DNA of 64,000 bases from positions 2,875,001 through 2,939,000 of the forward strand of contig NZ_CP047656.1 of the NCBI RefSeq assembly GCF_009906955.1, in the 5' to 3' direction. The position numbers were made by a program, and so were the translations under genes. The DNA comes from Paraglaciecola mesophila. GTDB taxonomy: Bacteria; Pseudomonadota; Gammaproteobacteria; Enterobacterales; Alteromonadaceae. Positions 44,661 to 54,708 of the stretch are shown piece after piece (the first letter of the stretch is position 1; each line of letters begins with the position of its first letter). Below the pieces are notes generated by a model. That model did not search any database and was not told the DNA's origin. It worked only from the letters and a program-made list of their open reading frames with translations.

Positions 44661-46676
44661 CTACTTTTTATTCATCATATCCCGCAAGTTAGCAATACCT
44701 GTTTGCCCTTTTTGCTGACGGGCCTGTGCACTGACTTTCGGTTTTTTCAATTCCCACTGCACGTCATCAGCAGGCAGTTCGTGCAAAAAGCGACTGGGCT
44801 CTGGTTGAATGACTTCACCGAATTGACGACGCTCTTTCGCTAAGGTGAAAAAGAGCTCTTTTTGAGCTCGAGTTATCCCCACGTACGCTAAGCGGCGCTC
44901 TTCCTCAATGTTGTCTTCATCGATACTGCTTTGATGAGGCAATAGGCCCTCTTCCATACCCACCATAAACACATATGGAAACTCCAAACCTTTGGATGAA
45001 TGCAAGGTCATCAACTGTACCTGATCAGTTTCTTCAGTGTCTTCTCCGCGTTCCATCATGTCACGCAGTATTAGCCGATTCACTACCTCTTGCAGGCTCA
45101 TAGGCGCATCGAGCTCGCCACCTTCAAGCATATCGCTGACCCAACCAAACAAAGTACTGATGTTACCCATACCCATCTCAGCGGCTTTAGGACTCGTACT
45201 GGTCTCGTAAAGCCATTCTTCATAGCCCATGTCTTTAATCATCTGGCGAATAGCAGCAATACTGTCACTGCGTTTTACTTCATCTGAGAGTTCTACAATC
45301 CAGCGCGCGAACCCCTCTACCGACTCAAGAGACTTTCCTGATATTACTGTGCTAAGCATAGGAGAACAGGCTGCTTCAAACATGCTGGTGCGATTTTGGT
45401 TAGCAAAGTTGCCCAGCTTTTCTAACGTCACCCGTCCTATACCCCGTGTAGGCGTATTGATCACTCGCAACAGTGCGTTGTCATCATCTTGGTTCACCAA
45501 CAGTCGCAAATAGGCCATGATATCTTTAACCTCAGTGCGACCAAAGAACGACGTTCCGCCATTTATTTTGTAGGGGATACGGTTGGCCATAAGCACTTTT
45601 TCAAACAGGCGAGATTGAAAGTTGCCGCGATACAATATAGCGTAATCTTTAAAACTGGTGCCCTGCATGAACTTATGTGCGATAAGCTCGGCCACAACTC
45701 GCTCGGCTTCATGTTCTTCATTTTTAGCTGTGATGATACGCAGCTCGCTTCCATAGCCCAGTTCAGAGAAAAGCTTCTTTTCAAACACATGAGGATTATT
45801 TTGAATCAAAATATTAGCACAATGCAAAATACGCCCAGATGAACGGTAATTTTGTTCTAGTTTTATGACTCGCAGATCCGGAAAGTCTTTACTCAGCAAC
45901 ACTAGATTTTGTGGCCTAGCCCCTCGCCAAGAATAGATCGACTGATCGTCATCTCCTACCACGGTAAAACGTGCTCGCTGGCCCACCAATAGGCGCACTA
46001 ACTCGTACTGGCTGGTATTGGTATCTTGGTATTCATCCACCAGCAAGTAACGAATTCGGCTTTGCCATTTTTGGCGCACAGTTTCGTTGTGCTTAAGCAA
46101 TAAGGTGGGCAGTAGGATCAAGTCATCAAAATCTAATGCGTTGTACGCTCGTAAATGGTTTTGATAACGTTGGTAAAACTCGGCAAATTCAGCGTCTCCA
46201 GCAGAAGATGAACGCTTAAGTAACTGCTCTGGCAATAGCAGATCATTCTTCCAATTTGAAATACAGCTCTGCAGTAATTGCAGTTGGTCCTTGTCGCCGG
46301 CAAGCTCAACTTCGGTCAAATCTTTTAGCAATGCCATGCTGTCTTTATCATCAAAGAGTGAAAAACCTGCTTTAAGCCCTAAGGTTTTCACTTCCGCTTT
46401 TATGATCCGTAAACCTAACGTATGAAACGTTGATACTTTCAACCCCCTAGCTTCTTTTCGCCCCAAGGTTTGTGCCACTCGCTCTTTCATTTCGCGAGAA
46501 GCTTTGTTGGTAAACGTTACCGCCGCAATATAACGTGCGGGGATGTCACATTCGCGCACAAGATAAGCAATTTTATTGGTAATAACGCGAGTTTTACCAC
46601 TGCCAGCACCCGCTAACACTAAGCAGGGACCTGAGATATAATTTACAGCGTCATTTTGGCCAGGATTTAATTTCAT
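44661..46676 (-). CDS. rep: ATP-dependent DNA helicase Rep
   Basis: Superfamily 1 3'-5' helicase of 671 aa that clears replication forks. Motifs: Walker A in [28 protein letters not shown], Walker [38 protein letters not shown] and the late motif [20 protein letters not shown] followed by [15 protein letters not shown] 46674-46676 gives the usual [11 protein letters not shown] start; a GTG at 46683-46685 is possible. It is convergent with the upstream GGDEF protein gene with only a 2-bp gap. Confidence 0.95.
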   Translation of the reverse strand: MKLNPGQNDAVNYISGPCLVLAGAGSGKTRVITNKIAYLVRECDIPARYIAAVTFTNKASREMKERVAQTLGRKEARGLKVSTFHTLGLRIIKAEVKTLGLKAGFSLFDDKDSMALLKDLTEVELAGDKDQLQLLQSCISNWKNDLLLPEQLLKRSSSAGDAEFAEFYQRYQNHLRAYNALDFDDLILLPTLLLKHNETVRQKWQSRIRYLLVDEYQDTNTSQYELVRLLVGQRARFTVVGDDDQSIYSWRGARPQNLVLLSKDFPDLRVIKLEQNYRSSGRILHCANILIQNNPHVFEKKLFSELGYGSELRIITAKNEEHEAERVVAELIAHKFMQGTSFKDYAILYRGNFQSRLFEKVLMANRIPYKINGGTSFFGRTEVKDIMAYLRLLVNQDDDNALLRVINTPTRGIGRVTLEKLGNFANQNRTSMFEAACSPMLSTVISGKSLESVEGFARWIVELSDEVKRSDSIAAIRQMIKDMGYEEWLYETSTSPKAAEMGMGNISTLFGWVSDMLEGGELDAPMSLQEVVNRLILRDMMERGEDTEETDQVQLMTLHSSKGLEFPYVFMVGMEEGLLPHQSSIDEDNIEEERRLAYVGITRAQKELFFTLAKERRQFGEVIQPEPSRFLHELPADDVQWELKKPKVSAQARQQKGQTGIANLRDMMNKK

Positions 46677-46858
46677 GCAATTCACTTTTGTTTTGGGCAG
46701 GGAATTGTAATATCAAACCCCATGTAAAGGCGAATGATCAGCGGGAAAATATCATCCGTTAAAGAAGGCTCATTGATTCACTATATTGAACGTTTTTATA
46801 CTGCTAAGCGTTTAGGTATTCGCTACAATAAACCATCATCACTATCATGGAGCCATTG

Positions 46859-47119
46859 ATGCTTGATCCAAAAAAATTAGAGGATATTGCCAAACAAATT
46901 ACCGAAGCAATTCCTCCTGGTGTAAAAACCATGGCTGAAGGCGCTGAGTCGAAGGTAAAACAAGTGCTACAAAGCCAACTTAACAAGTTAGATTTTGTTA
47001 GCCGTGAAGAGTTTGAAATTCAAAGTAATGTGCTTATTCGCACCAGAGAAAAGCTCGCCGTACTAGAAGCCAAACTTGATGCTTTAGAAAAGAGTCAGCA
47101 AGACAAAAAGACCGACTAA
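46859..47119 (+). CDS. ubiK: Ubiquinone biosynthesis accessory factor UbiK
   Basis: Small protein of 86 aa from ATG 46859, which has GGAG six bases upstream at 46849-46852. An ATG at 46847 overlaps that site and is rejected. The first part has [20 protein letters not shown], and the C-terminus is a predicted coiled coil ([19 protein letters not shown]), matching YqiC/UbiK, which assists ubiquinone synthesis and binds membrane lipids. Its stop overlaps the stop of the convergent chemoreceptor gene by 4 bp. Confidence 0.9.
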   Translation: MLDPKKLEDIAKQITEAIPPGVKTMAEGAESKVKQVLQSQLNKLDFVSREEFEIQSNVLIRTREKLAVLEAKLDALEKSQQDKKTD

Positions 47120-49059
47120 CGACCTTTTTGCAGTTGAGCAAGCTCGTTTTTGAGGGTGTTCACCACGACAAGTAAGTCTTCAGCTGAACTTTCGGTTTCC
47201 TGAGCTCCGCTCATAGTGGACTCAGAAATCGCTGTAATCTCAGAAACTTGCGATGCCACTGAACGTGTTACGCTTGATTGCTCAGTGGCTAACTGTGAAA
47301 TTTCACCGCTCATATCATTTATCGTGCCTATCACTTCGGTGATCCGTTGAAGAGATGCTTCAACCACACTACTTTCTTCTACACTGACATCCATTTGCAC
47401 TCTGCTTTGCTCCATGCTTAATTCGGTGTCTTTAGTTGCCTGTTGTAGTTTACTGATTATTTCATGAATTTGATTTGTCTGTTCTTGTGTTCGTTGAGCT
47501 AGGGTACGAACTTCATCAGCAACCACAGCGAAACCTCGACCATGTTCTCCCGCTCTCGCAGCCTCGATAGCAGCATTAAGCGCCAGTAAATTAGTTTGTT
47601 CCGCAATACCATTAATGGCGCTCGACACCTGACCAATATTTTGGCTATCTTCCACCAGTCGGTTTAATGCTTCTTGCGATCGCCTAGACTCTGTTTGCAT
47701 ATCGCGCATAACACTTTGTAAACGACTCACTAATTGCTTACCTTGCTGAGCTTCGTTGTTTGCTACTTCAGCAGAATCCGTGGCTGTCGCAGAGTTTTTA
47801 TCAACAGCCTGAGCAACATCGGTCAGCTGTGTCATTGACTTGGAAATCAACTCTGTACCAGATTTTTGCTCCGTTACATCCACTTTGGTTTTCGCCGTGA
47901 TCCCTTTTAAACTAAGAGCTGAACGACTCAGTGTGTCGATTGCTTGACTGATACGCTCTACCAAGGTTTGCAGGTTTTGTGTCATGTGATTCATGTCATT
48001 TGCGATGTCACGCATTTCATCTTTACCTGACACTTTCACCCTAGAGCTCAAATCACCATCTGCAATAGAGTGAACCGCATCGACCACATTGTTAATGTTT
48101 TCAGTAACGGATAAATACATGCCAATAAACAAATATACAGCGAGTAAAACAGCGATCACTGACACACTAAAAATAACCTTGTTTTTAAATTGCGCTTGGG
48201 CAATTCTATCTTGCAACAAACCATCCAATATGGGCACTAGTGTACTGGCGAAATCACTCAACTGCTGATTAAGCGACAAGCTTTTAGCAAGCAGGGCTTT
48301 AGTATCAATATTGATGCTATCTGGGTCGAGTATTTGCTGTTGAATAGTCTGTTGATAGGCCATTAAATTTTGCTGTAGTAATAACCATTGCTCTGCTGCC
48401 GCTTTCTCGATATCTGGGTTGGCATGTAAACTCACCTGAATGCTTTGCTCAAGCCCTTTTAACATCACTGGCAATTTTTGAGTAGCATTGGAAAGACTGA
48501 TATAAGTATCCGGTGTAAAACTGCGCGCCTTGGTAACCTGCAAGGCTAATGCGCTAGTCATCGCCAATTGCTCTTGCATACGCGGTAAAGTGCGCACTAA
48601 TGTAGTGATTAAATAGCTGGTATCTAATGCCAAATCTAATTCAAGGTTAGTATCGTCAGCGAGTGCTTGAAATATCCCAGCAAGGGCTCTAAGTGCCTCT
48701 TGAGGAGCGAAATTCAGTACTTGACGGTACTGCTCAATAGTATTATTTACACGTTTCGAAGCGAGCGCATTCAGTGTAGGTTCGAGTGAGTCAAAGGATG
48801 AAGAGAGTGCTGTGCTGCTATCAATAATATGTTTTGCCAGAGCAAGATGCTCCACATGTAATGCGTTAACAAGCACCAAGCCTTCGCGTTCTTGGTTGGT
48901 GAAGCGAATGTCATCACTGTATTCATATTGCAGTAGCGCTAAGCTCAACAATAAGGGCACCAAAAAAATAATACTGATAATAGTGAATTTGATTGAGTAA
49001 CGAAATTGCGACATTAACGTTTTAGCGGGAACACAAATTGCCCCTTTTAAGTTACTCAT
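47116..49059 (-). CDS. Methyl-accepting chemotaxis protein
   Basis: Chemoreceptor of 647 aa. N-terminal helix ([20 protein letters not shown]), a long periplasmic region of about 230 aa rich in helix, second helix ([20 protein letters not shown]), HAMP ([20 protein letters not shown]), then the signalling domain with the highly conserved hairpin tip [20 protein letters not shown] and [20 protein letters not shown]. The ligand is unknown. ATG 49057-49059 has GGAGATAGAG just upstream. It has no CheA/CheW neighbours here. Confidence 0.93.
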   Translation of the reverse strand: MSNLKGAICVPAKTLMSQFRYSIKFTIISIIFLVPLLLSLALLQYEYSDDIRFTNQEREGLVLVNALHVEHLALAKHIIDSSTALSSSFDSLEPTLNALASKRVNNTIEQYRQVLNFAPQEALRALAGIFQALADDTNLELDLALDTSYLITTLVRTLPRMQEQLAMTSALALQVTKARSFTPDTYISLSNATQKLPVMLKGLEQSIQVSLHANPDIEKAAAEQWLLLQQNLMAYQQTIQQQILDPDSINIDTKALLAKSLSLNQQLSDFASTLVPILDGLLQDRIAQAQFKNKVIFSVSVIAVLLAVYLFIGMYLSVTENINNVVDAVHSIADGDLSSRVKVSGKDEMRDIANDMNHMTQNLQTLVERISQAIDTLSRSALSLKGITAKTKVDVTEQKSGTELISKSMTQLTDVAQAVDKNSATATDSAEVANNEAQQGKQLVSRLQSVMRDMQTESRRSQEALNRLVEDSQNIGQVSSAINGIAEQTNLLALNAAIEAARAGEHGRGFAVVADEVRTLAQRTQEQTNQIHEIISKLQQATKDTELSMEQSRVQMDVSVEESSVVEASLQRITEVIGTINDMSGEISQLATEQSSVTRSVASQVSEITAISESTMSGAQETESSAEDLLVVVNTLKNELAQLQKGR

Positions 49060-49097
49060 ATCTCTATCTCCACTGCCCGTGATGTCAAATTAAGGTA

Positions 49098-49970
49098 TTA
49101 CATAAAATAGTGTCCAGCTATGCCAAGGGCGATAGCCATGCCCACGTAATTATTGTTCAAAAATGCTGCAAAACAGGCTTGTCGATCTCGGCTATAGATC
49201 AAGCGCTGTTGATAGACAAACAGCCCAATGGCGACCAACACTCCTAGGTAAAACGGCAGCGTAAATTGTAGACATTGACCCAGTGTTAGTAACATCACCA
49301 CAACGCTTAGTTGTAGCAAGCCGATAATCAACCTATCGTATTGACCGAACAATATCGCAGTTGATTTCACCCCGATTTGCAAATCGTCATTTCTATCGAC
49401 CATGGCATATTCGGTATCGTAAGCCACTGTCCATAAAACATTGATACTAAACAGCCACCAGGCTATGCCAGGTACGGCTTCTCTAACCGCCATAAAGGCC
49501 ATTGGGATTGCCCAAGCAAACGCTGCACCAAGCACCACTTGGGGTAAATGGGTATAGCGTTTCATAAAGGGATAAATCCCCGCCAGCCCAAGCGCTCCAA
49601 CTGATAAAACAATAGTCTGCCAATTTAAGGCTAGCACGAGCAAAAAAGCCCCCCCTACTAAGGTCGCAAATAACCCTAATGCCTGTTTCTCTGATACGGT
49701 TCCACTCACCAAAGGCCTAGTATTCGTCCTAGTCACCTTGCCATCGACTTTGCGATCTGCGTAGTCATTGATTACGCATCCTGCAGAGCGCATTACAAAA
49801 ACCCCAGCAACAAAAATGGCTGTGATTGACCAAGGCGGTAACCCATGTGCGGCAATCAGTAAAGCCCATAATGTTGGCCACAATAACAAGTAGCTTCCAA
49901 CGGGTTTGTCGGCCCGCATTAACAACCAAAACCCGCGCATGACGGGGCGACTAAATAGTTTATCGGCCAA
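49098..49970 (-). CDS. ubiA: 4-hydroxybenzoate octaprenyltransferase
   Basis: Membrane prenyltransferase of 290 aa with about eight helices that attaches the isoprenoid chain in ubiquinone synthesis. Aspartate-rich motifs: [20 protein letters not shown] and [20 protein letters not shown]. Start at ATG 49968-49970 overlaps the ubiC reading frame by 11 bp, a common ubiC-ubiA operon. Confidence 0.96.
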   Translation of the reverse strand: MADKLFSRPVMRGFWLLMRADKPVGSYLLLWPTLWALLIAAHGLPPWSITAIFVAGVFVMRSAGCVINDYADRKVDGKVTRTNTRPLVSGTVSEKQALGLFATLVGGAFLLVLALNWQTIVLSVGALGLAGIYPFMKRYTHLPQVVLGAAFAWAIPMAFMAVREAVPGIAWWLFSINVLWTVAYDTEYAMVDRNDDLQIGVKSTAILFGQYDRLIIGLLQLSVVVMLLTLGQCLQFTLPFYLGVLVAIGLFVYQQRLIYSRDRQACFAAFLNNNYVGMAIALGIAGHYFM

Positions 49971-50544
49971 GATTCAAACCTCTGTATGCGGGGGCTTGAG
50001 GTAGAAACACTTCGGCTACCATCATGGCATGTTGCTGAAAGCGAAATACGGAGCGTCGCCCCCAAATATTCCCCAGTGGCGCTACCCCATATTTGGCGAT
50101 AACGGCATCATTTGGTTGAATATTCGTTAATTGAAACGGCTGACGCTTGAATCTGTCATCGTTAAAAATCAGATGCCCTAATGGTTTATCTCCTAAATTT
50201 AGGAAATCCGCTTCGCATAACGCCTGAGGAATAATCGAACGAGCAAAAACCCAAGGCTGATTATCACCATGTAAAATCACCTCGCGGATTTGCCATTGCT
50301 GCGCGCACCGGGAAGCCAGAGGCGCAGATAACTGCTTATATTCATCTGCACTAGCCACGCCTTGTTTTTGACTGACGACCTGCACTTTGAAGTCTTGGCA
50401 ATGGCTTTGTAACCTTTGGGTTAGCGAGCCTGTATTCAGTAACCAACTTTCAAGTTCTGGGTGAGGGATAAGCATCTGTTCTTGGTTAAACCAAGAAGCG
50501 TTATCCAATGACAAAGCATATGAGTGAGATTGAGTATTTAGCAT
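49960..50544 (-). CDS. ubiC: Chorismate lyase
   Basis: Enzyme of about 194 aa that makes 4-hydroxybenzoate from chorismate, the first ubiquinone-specific step. Visible family segments: [20 protein letters not shown] at the N-terminal side, [20 protein letters not shown] (with the active-site Arg) and [20 protein letters not shown] (with the catalytic Glu). ATG 50542-50544 is chosen over a TTG at 50560-50562. First gene of the ubiC-ubiA pair. Confidence 0.92.
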   Translation of the reverse strand: MLNTQSHSYALSLDNASWFNQEQMLIPHPELESWLLNTGSLTQRLQSHCQDFKVQVVSQKQGVASADEYKQLSAPLASRCAQQWQIREVILHGDNQPWVFARSIIPQALCEADFLNLGDKPLGHLIFNDDRFKRQPFQLTNIQPNDAVIAKYGVAPLGNIWGRRSVFRFQQHAMMVAEVFLPQAPAYRGLNLGR

Positions 50545-50671
50545 AGCGTCACATAATATCAATTGACGAAGCTAGACTAAAGAGTGAATAAATAGTTTTA
50601 GCGATTCCGTGAATTCTTGTTAAGCTATTGACATTAAGGAAATTAGTATCGCGTCAGTTGAAGAGGTAGAA

Positions 50672-51085
50672 ATGCGCATTTTCAGATTATTTGCTACTTG
50701 CCTAGTGTTACTTAGTACGCTGTTGCCTCTCTCTTTTGCTCAGGAAGCGCCAAGCAAGCAATTTGCCTACTTTGGCCTGGAGCCTGATATCGTGACAAAT
50801 TATCTAGGCAACAGTAATCGCAAGTTAGGCTACGTGCGAATTACCATAGAATTGATGCTTGAAGATGTAGACGACTTGGAAAAAGCAGATCACCACTCCC
50901 CGTTGCTACGAGCCACCGCCATTGAGATCCTTGGTCGCCAACCGGAAGAGCGGGTTAAATCCCTAACTGGCCGTGAAGATATTCGACGCACTTTTTTAGA
51001 TACCATGCGTAAATTGATGAAGGAAGAAACGGGTTCGAATATGATCAAAGACGTTATCTTCACAAAATACATCTATTACGGTTAA
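50672..51085 (+). CDS. FliL-like exported protein
   Basis: Protein of 137 aa with a cleavable signal peptide (MRIFRLFATCLVLLSTLLPL, cleavage near FAQ), then a FliL-type domain (FGLEPDIVTNYLGNSNRKLGYVR, then IEILGRQPEERVKSLTGRED and TGSNMIKDVIFTKYIYYG). True FliL is anchored by an N-terminal helix; this one resembles the orphan FliL-like group outside flagellar operons. Function unknown. Divergent from ubiC and convergent with glpG. Confidence 0.8.
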   Translation: MRIFRLFATCLVLLSTLLPLSFAQEAPSKQFAYFGLEPDIVTNYLGNSNRKLGYVRITIELMLEDVDDLEKADHHSPLLRATAIEILGRQPEERVKSLTGREDIRRTFLDTMRKLMKEETGSNMIKDVIFTKYIYYG

Positions 51086-51165
51086 AATCAGTTAAGGGCG
51101 CTTCTCGACTCGCTCATTATTTAGCTGCATCCACTCTACCTCAGTCGCAAAACAGTGTTAACGCT

Positions 51166-52023
51166 TTATCCCTCTCTTTTTTCACTCGTGAAGCGGCTTA
51201 ATATAAGTGCAAACACACAACCACTGATTAATCCTACTGTATGGGCAGTATTGGCCATACTAACCCAAAGAATATCTGCGTAACCCACAACCAGCCATAC
51301 CAATAAAAAGCCTATTAATGGTTTTGGCATCATGAGGCCCCAAGACGGCCGCAACCATCCTAACCACCACACACAGCCAACCAGTGCATAAACCACCCCC
51401 GATAAACCACCGAAATGCTCACCACTGACTAACAATTGGCCGATGTTTGATAATAAAGCTGAAAACAGGAAGAGCATTATCAATGTCGCTCGACCCAAGA
51501 CGCGCTCTATTTGACCGCCTAGCGTCCACCACCAAAGTAAATTAAATACGATGTGTAGCACTGAAAAATGGATTAATGCAGGGCCAATTAAACGCCACCA
51601 TTGATGATTTTCCAATAGTTGTGGAAAAGGCTCAATTGCTAGCACCTGGTACGGCCAAAAAAAGCCGACCATAGCCAATAAATACACGACTAAACAGGTG
51701 AGCAGAATACCTGTGGTGACAGGTATCTCACGTAATTGCTGCCACATGCCGCTTAAAGAAACGCCTGAGCTTTTGTCATTTAGCGTTACCGTTTGGCCGC
51801 TATCCCACGCCGCTTGCTGATATTTTTTATCCTGAGGGAATTGTATAAATTCATTGGCTATATTACTGGCAACATCTTTGTCAGACTCATTCAGAAGTTG
51901 TACAGCGTGCTCACCACTATAGAAGGAGTATTGCGCCACAATGCCCTGACTATTCAGATAGTTAGTTAACAATCTAGCAGCGCGCTCTTGGTTAAAACTC
52001 ACCAACAGGAAAGGCATGGACAT
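51166..52023 (-). CDS. glpG: Rhomboid intramembrane protease GlpG
   Basis: Membrane serine protease of 285 aa. The N-terminal cytoplasmic domain is MPFLLVSFNQERAARLLTN and onward; six helices follow with WRLIGPALIHFSVLHIVFNL, catalytic Ser in HFGGLSGVVYALVGCVWW, and His in ANTAHTVGLISGC. It follows glpE by 3 bp, the usual glpE-glpG pair, here attached to kbl-tdh instead of glpR. Confidence 0.92.
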   Translation of the reverse strand: MSMPFLLVSFNQERAARLLTNYLNSQGIVAQYSFYSGEHAVQLLNESDKDVASNIANEFIQFPQDKKYQQAAWDSGQTVTLNDKSSGVSLSGMWQQLREIPVTTGILLTCLVVYLLAMVGFFWPYQVLAIEPFPQLLENHQWWRLIGPALIHFSVLHIVFNLLWWWTLGGQIERVLGRATLIMLFLFSALLSNIGQLLVSGEHFGGLSGVVYALVGCVWWLGWLRPSWGLMMPKPLIGFLLVWLVVGYADILWVSMANTAHTVGLISGCVFALILSRFTSEKREG

Positions 52024-52026
52024 GAG

Positions 52027-52347
52027 CTATTCACCACTGACGAAAGGCAAACTTTGACGCCAGGCTTCAAAGCCTCCGTCCATGCTATACACTTCTTCAA
52101 ACCCTTGATGAATTAAGAACTGAGCAGCTTGCTGGCTACTGACACCGTGATAACAGCAAACGATAACCGGCGTATCAAAATCGGTTTCCTGAGTGAAGTT
52201 CACTAATGTTCCATTGGTTAAATGCACTGCGCCTTCAATATGCCCTGCAACAAACGATTGCTCGTCACGAATATCCACTAACCGAGCTTGCTTTGCTGCT
52301 AGTTTTTGCTGTGTGTCCTGCACTGAAATGTGTGCGAATTGCTCCAT
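52027..52347 (-). CDS. glpE: Thiosulfate sulfurtransferase GlpE
   Basis: Single-domain rhodanese of 106 aa. Active-site loop [15 protein letters not shown], with the catalytic Cys as the second of the pair, plus the [19 protein letters not shown] segment. It transfers sulfane sulfur, for example to cyanide or thioredoxin, in the cytoplasm. It lies 15 bp after tdh and 3 bp before glpG. Confidence 0.93.
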   Translation of the reverse strand: MEQFAHISVQDTQQKLAAKQARLVDIRDEQSFVAGHIEGAVHLTNGTLVNFTQETDFDTPVIVCCYHGVSSQQAAQFLIHQGFEEVYSMDGGFEAWRQSLPFVSGE

Positions 52348-52362
52348 TGTTCTACCTTTTGA

Positions 52363-53385
52363 TTACCAGTTTAATATGACTTTGCCAGAATGGCCTGAGC
52401 CCATGGTATCAAATCCTTGCTGAAACTCATCGATATTAAACTGATGAGTAATAATCGGGGCTAAGTCTAACCCACCCTGAATAAGACTCGCCATTTTGTA
52501 CCAAGTCTCAAACATTTCTCGGCCATAAATCCCTTTAATCACCAGTCCTTTGAATATCACCTTATTCCAATCAATTGCAATATCTCCAGGAGGTATACCG
52601 AGCATGGCGATCTTTCCGCCATGATTCATCTTGTCTAACATATCGCGAAATGCAGCTGGCACACCTGACATTTCAAGTCCAACATCGAAACCTTCGCTCA
52701 TACCAAGATCACGCATGACATCTTTTAGGTTTTCCTTGGCTACATTCACCGCACGGCAAGCACCCATTTTGCGCGCCAGATTTAAACGGTATTCATTAAT
52801 ATCAGTAATAACTACGTGGCGGGCTCCAACATGCTTGGCAACAGCAGCAGCCATAATACCGATGGGACCAGCCCCGGTAATCAATACATCTTCACCGACT
52901 AAATCAAAAGATAGTGCGGTATGTACCGCATTGCCGAATGGGTCAAAAATCGCAGCGAGATCGTCTGAAATATTGTCTGGGATCTTAAACGCATTAAACG
53001 CTGGTATAGATAAAAATTCAGCGAATGCGCCGGGTCGATCAACCCCGACTCCTGTTGTATTACGGCATAAGTGGCGACGTCCTGCGCGACAATTTCTACA
53101 ATGACCACAGGTGATGTGCCCTTCCCCTGAAACACGATCACCGATTGAAAAGCCTCGGACTTCTTCACCGATTTCCACCACTTCGCCCACATATTCATGC
53201 CCAACCACCATAGGAACAGGGATTGTTTTTTGCGACCACTCGTCCCAGTTATAGATGTGCATATCCGTGCCACAGATAGCTGTTTTGCGAATTTTAATCA
53301 GTAGGTCATTGTGCCCTACAACCGGCAATTCACTGTCGTGAAGCCAGATGCCTTTTTCCGATTTGAGCTTGGCGAGTGACTTCAT
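52363..53385 (-). CDS. tdh: L-threonine 3-dehydrogenase
   Basis: Zinc alcohol-dehydrogenase family enzyme of 340 aa oxidising threonine to 2-amino-3-ketobutyrate with NAD. Catalytic zinc ligand Cys in [17 protein letters not shown], then [12 protein letters not shown]; structural zinc Cys cluster [18 protein letters not shown]-binding [20 protein letters not shown]. Its ATG overlaps the kbl stop codon by 4 bp, so the two are coupled in threonine catabolism. Confidence 0.97.
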   Translation of the reverse strand: MKSLAKLKSEKGIWLHDSELPVVGHNDLLIKIRKTAICGTDMHIYNWDEWSQKTIPVPMVVGHEYVGEVVEIGEEVRGFSIGDRVSGEGHITCGHCRNCRAGRRHLCRNTTGVGVDRPGAFAEFLSIPAFNAFKIPDNISDDLAAIFDPFGNAVHTALSFDLVGEDVLITGAGPIGIMAAAVAKHVGARHVVITDINEYRLNLARKMGACRAVNVAKENLKDVMRDLGMSEGFDVGLEMSGVPAAFRDMLDKMNHGGKIAMLGIPPGDIAIDWNKVIFKGLVIKGIYGREMFETWYKMASLIQGGLDLAPIITHQFNIDEFQQGFDTMGSGHSGKVILNW

Positions 53386-54578
53386 TTAATCACTCCCAAC
53401 TCTTTTCCTACTTCGATAAAAGCATCGACCGCGCGGTCAATCTGCTCGATATTATGCGCAGCCGACATTTGCGTCCGAATACGCGCTTGGTTCTTGGGTA
53501 CCACTGGGAAAGAAAAACCAACAACATAAATACCGCGTTCGAGCATTTTATCGGCCATATCACTGGCTAATTTTGCATCCCCTAACATAACCGGAATAAT
53601 CGCGTGGTCTTTACCTGATAGCGTAAAACCTGCTTGCTCCATACGGCTACGAAAATGGGCGCTATTGCGCTTTAACTGAGCTCGTAATTCATTTCCTTCT
53701 GCCAACATATCAAACACTTTAAGTGATGCTGAAACAATAGGCGGCGCAACAGAGTTCGAAAACAAATACGGACGAGAGCGTTGACGTAACCATTCGACCA
53801 CCTCTTTTTTACCCGACGTGTAGCCACCCGAAGCACCACCTAGGGCTTTGCCTAACGTACCAGTAATAATGTCGACACGGCCCATCACGTCACAGTACTC
53901 ATGACTGCCTCGCCCTTGCTCTCCCACAAAGCCAGTGGCATGACAGTCATCGACCATCACTAGAGCGCCATATTGATCGGCTAGATCACAAATACCAGCT
54001 AGATCGGCGATAACGCCATCCATAGAAAACACGCCGTCGGTTGCGATCACTATGGTTTGCGCACCTTCGCTCTTGGCTTGCTCGAGTTGAGCCGCCAAGG
54101 CTTGCATATCATTATTGGCATAACGGTAGCGTTTTGCCTTACACAAACGCACACCATCAATGATGCTGGCATGATTAAGTGCATCAGAAATAATGGCGTC
54201 GTTTGGACCTAAAATAGTTTCAAATAACCCTCCATTTGCATCAAAACATGAGGGATATAAAATAGTGTCCTGCATACCTAAAAAGGTGCTAATTTTATCT
54301 TCTAGCGCTTTGTGTATATCTTGCGTGCCGCAAATAAAACGTACCGAGGCCATTCCAAATCCATGACTGTCTAAACCTTCTTTTGCCGCCTTGATCAGCT
54401 CTGGGTTATTTGCCAATCCAAGGTAATTATTGGCGCAAAAGTTCAGTACTTGCTGGTTATCACTCACTTGAATATCGGCACTTTGTTGCGACTGAATAAC
54501 CCGCTCTGTTTTGTAAAGACCTTGCGCCTTAGTATCGCTAAGCTGTTGTGCTAATCGATCATAGAAAGCTTGTTTCAT
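53382..54578 (-). CDS. kbl: 2-amino-3-ketobutyrate coenzyme A ligase
   Basis: PLP-dependent enzyme of 398 aa that splits 2-amino-3-ketobutyrate into glycine and acetyl-CoA. Segments: [60 protein letters not shown] and the PLP-Lys motif [20 protein letters not shown]. First gene of the kbl-tdh-glpE-glpG unit. Confidence 0.97.
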   Translation of the reverse strand: MKQAFYDRLAQQLSDTKAQGLYKTERVIQSQQSADIQVSDNQQVLNFCANNYLGLANNPELIKAAKEGLDSHGFGMASVRFICGTQDIHKALEDKISTFLGMQDTILYPSCFDANGGLFETILGPNDAIISDALNHASIIDGVRLCKAKRYRYANNDMQALAAQLEQAKSEGAQTIVIATDGVFSMDGVIADLAGICDLADQYGALVMVDDCHATGFVGEQGRGSHEYCDVMGRVDIITGTLGKALGGASGGYTSGKKEVVEWLRQRSRPYLFSNSVAPPIVSASLKVFDMLAEGNELRAQLKRNSAHFRSRMEQAGFTLSGKDHAIIPVMLGDAKLASDMADKMLERGIYVVGFSFPVVPKNQARIRTQMSAAHNIEQIDRAVDAFIEVGKELGVIK

Positions 54579-54708
54579 GAACTGTCCTCGAAGAATAATA
54601 AGATGCGCGAATATTAAAGCATAATCAGGGTGTGACGCGAATAATCAATTCAATTGATGCCACAAAGGATTGCAGAAAACGTCATTGTTGTTTTACATTA
54701 CTTGGAGG

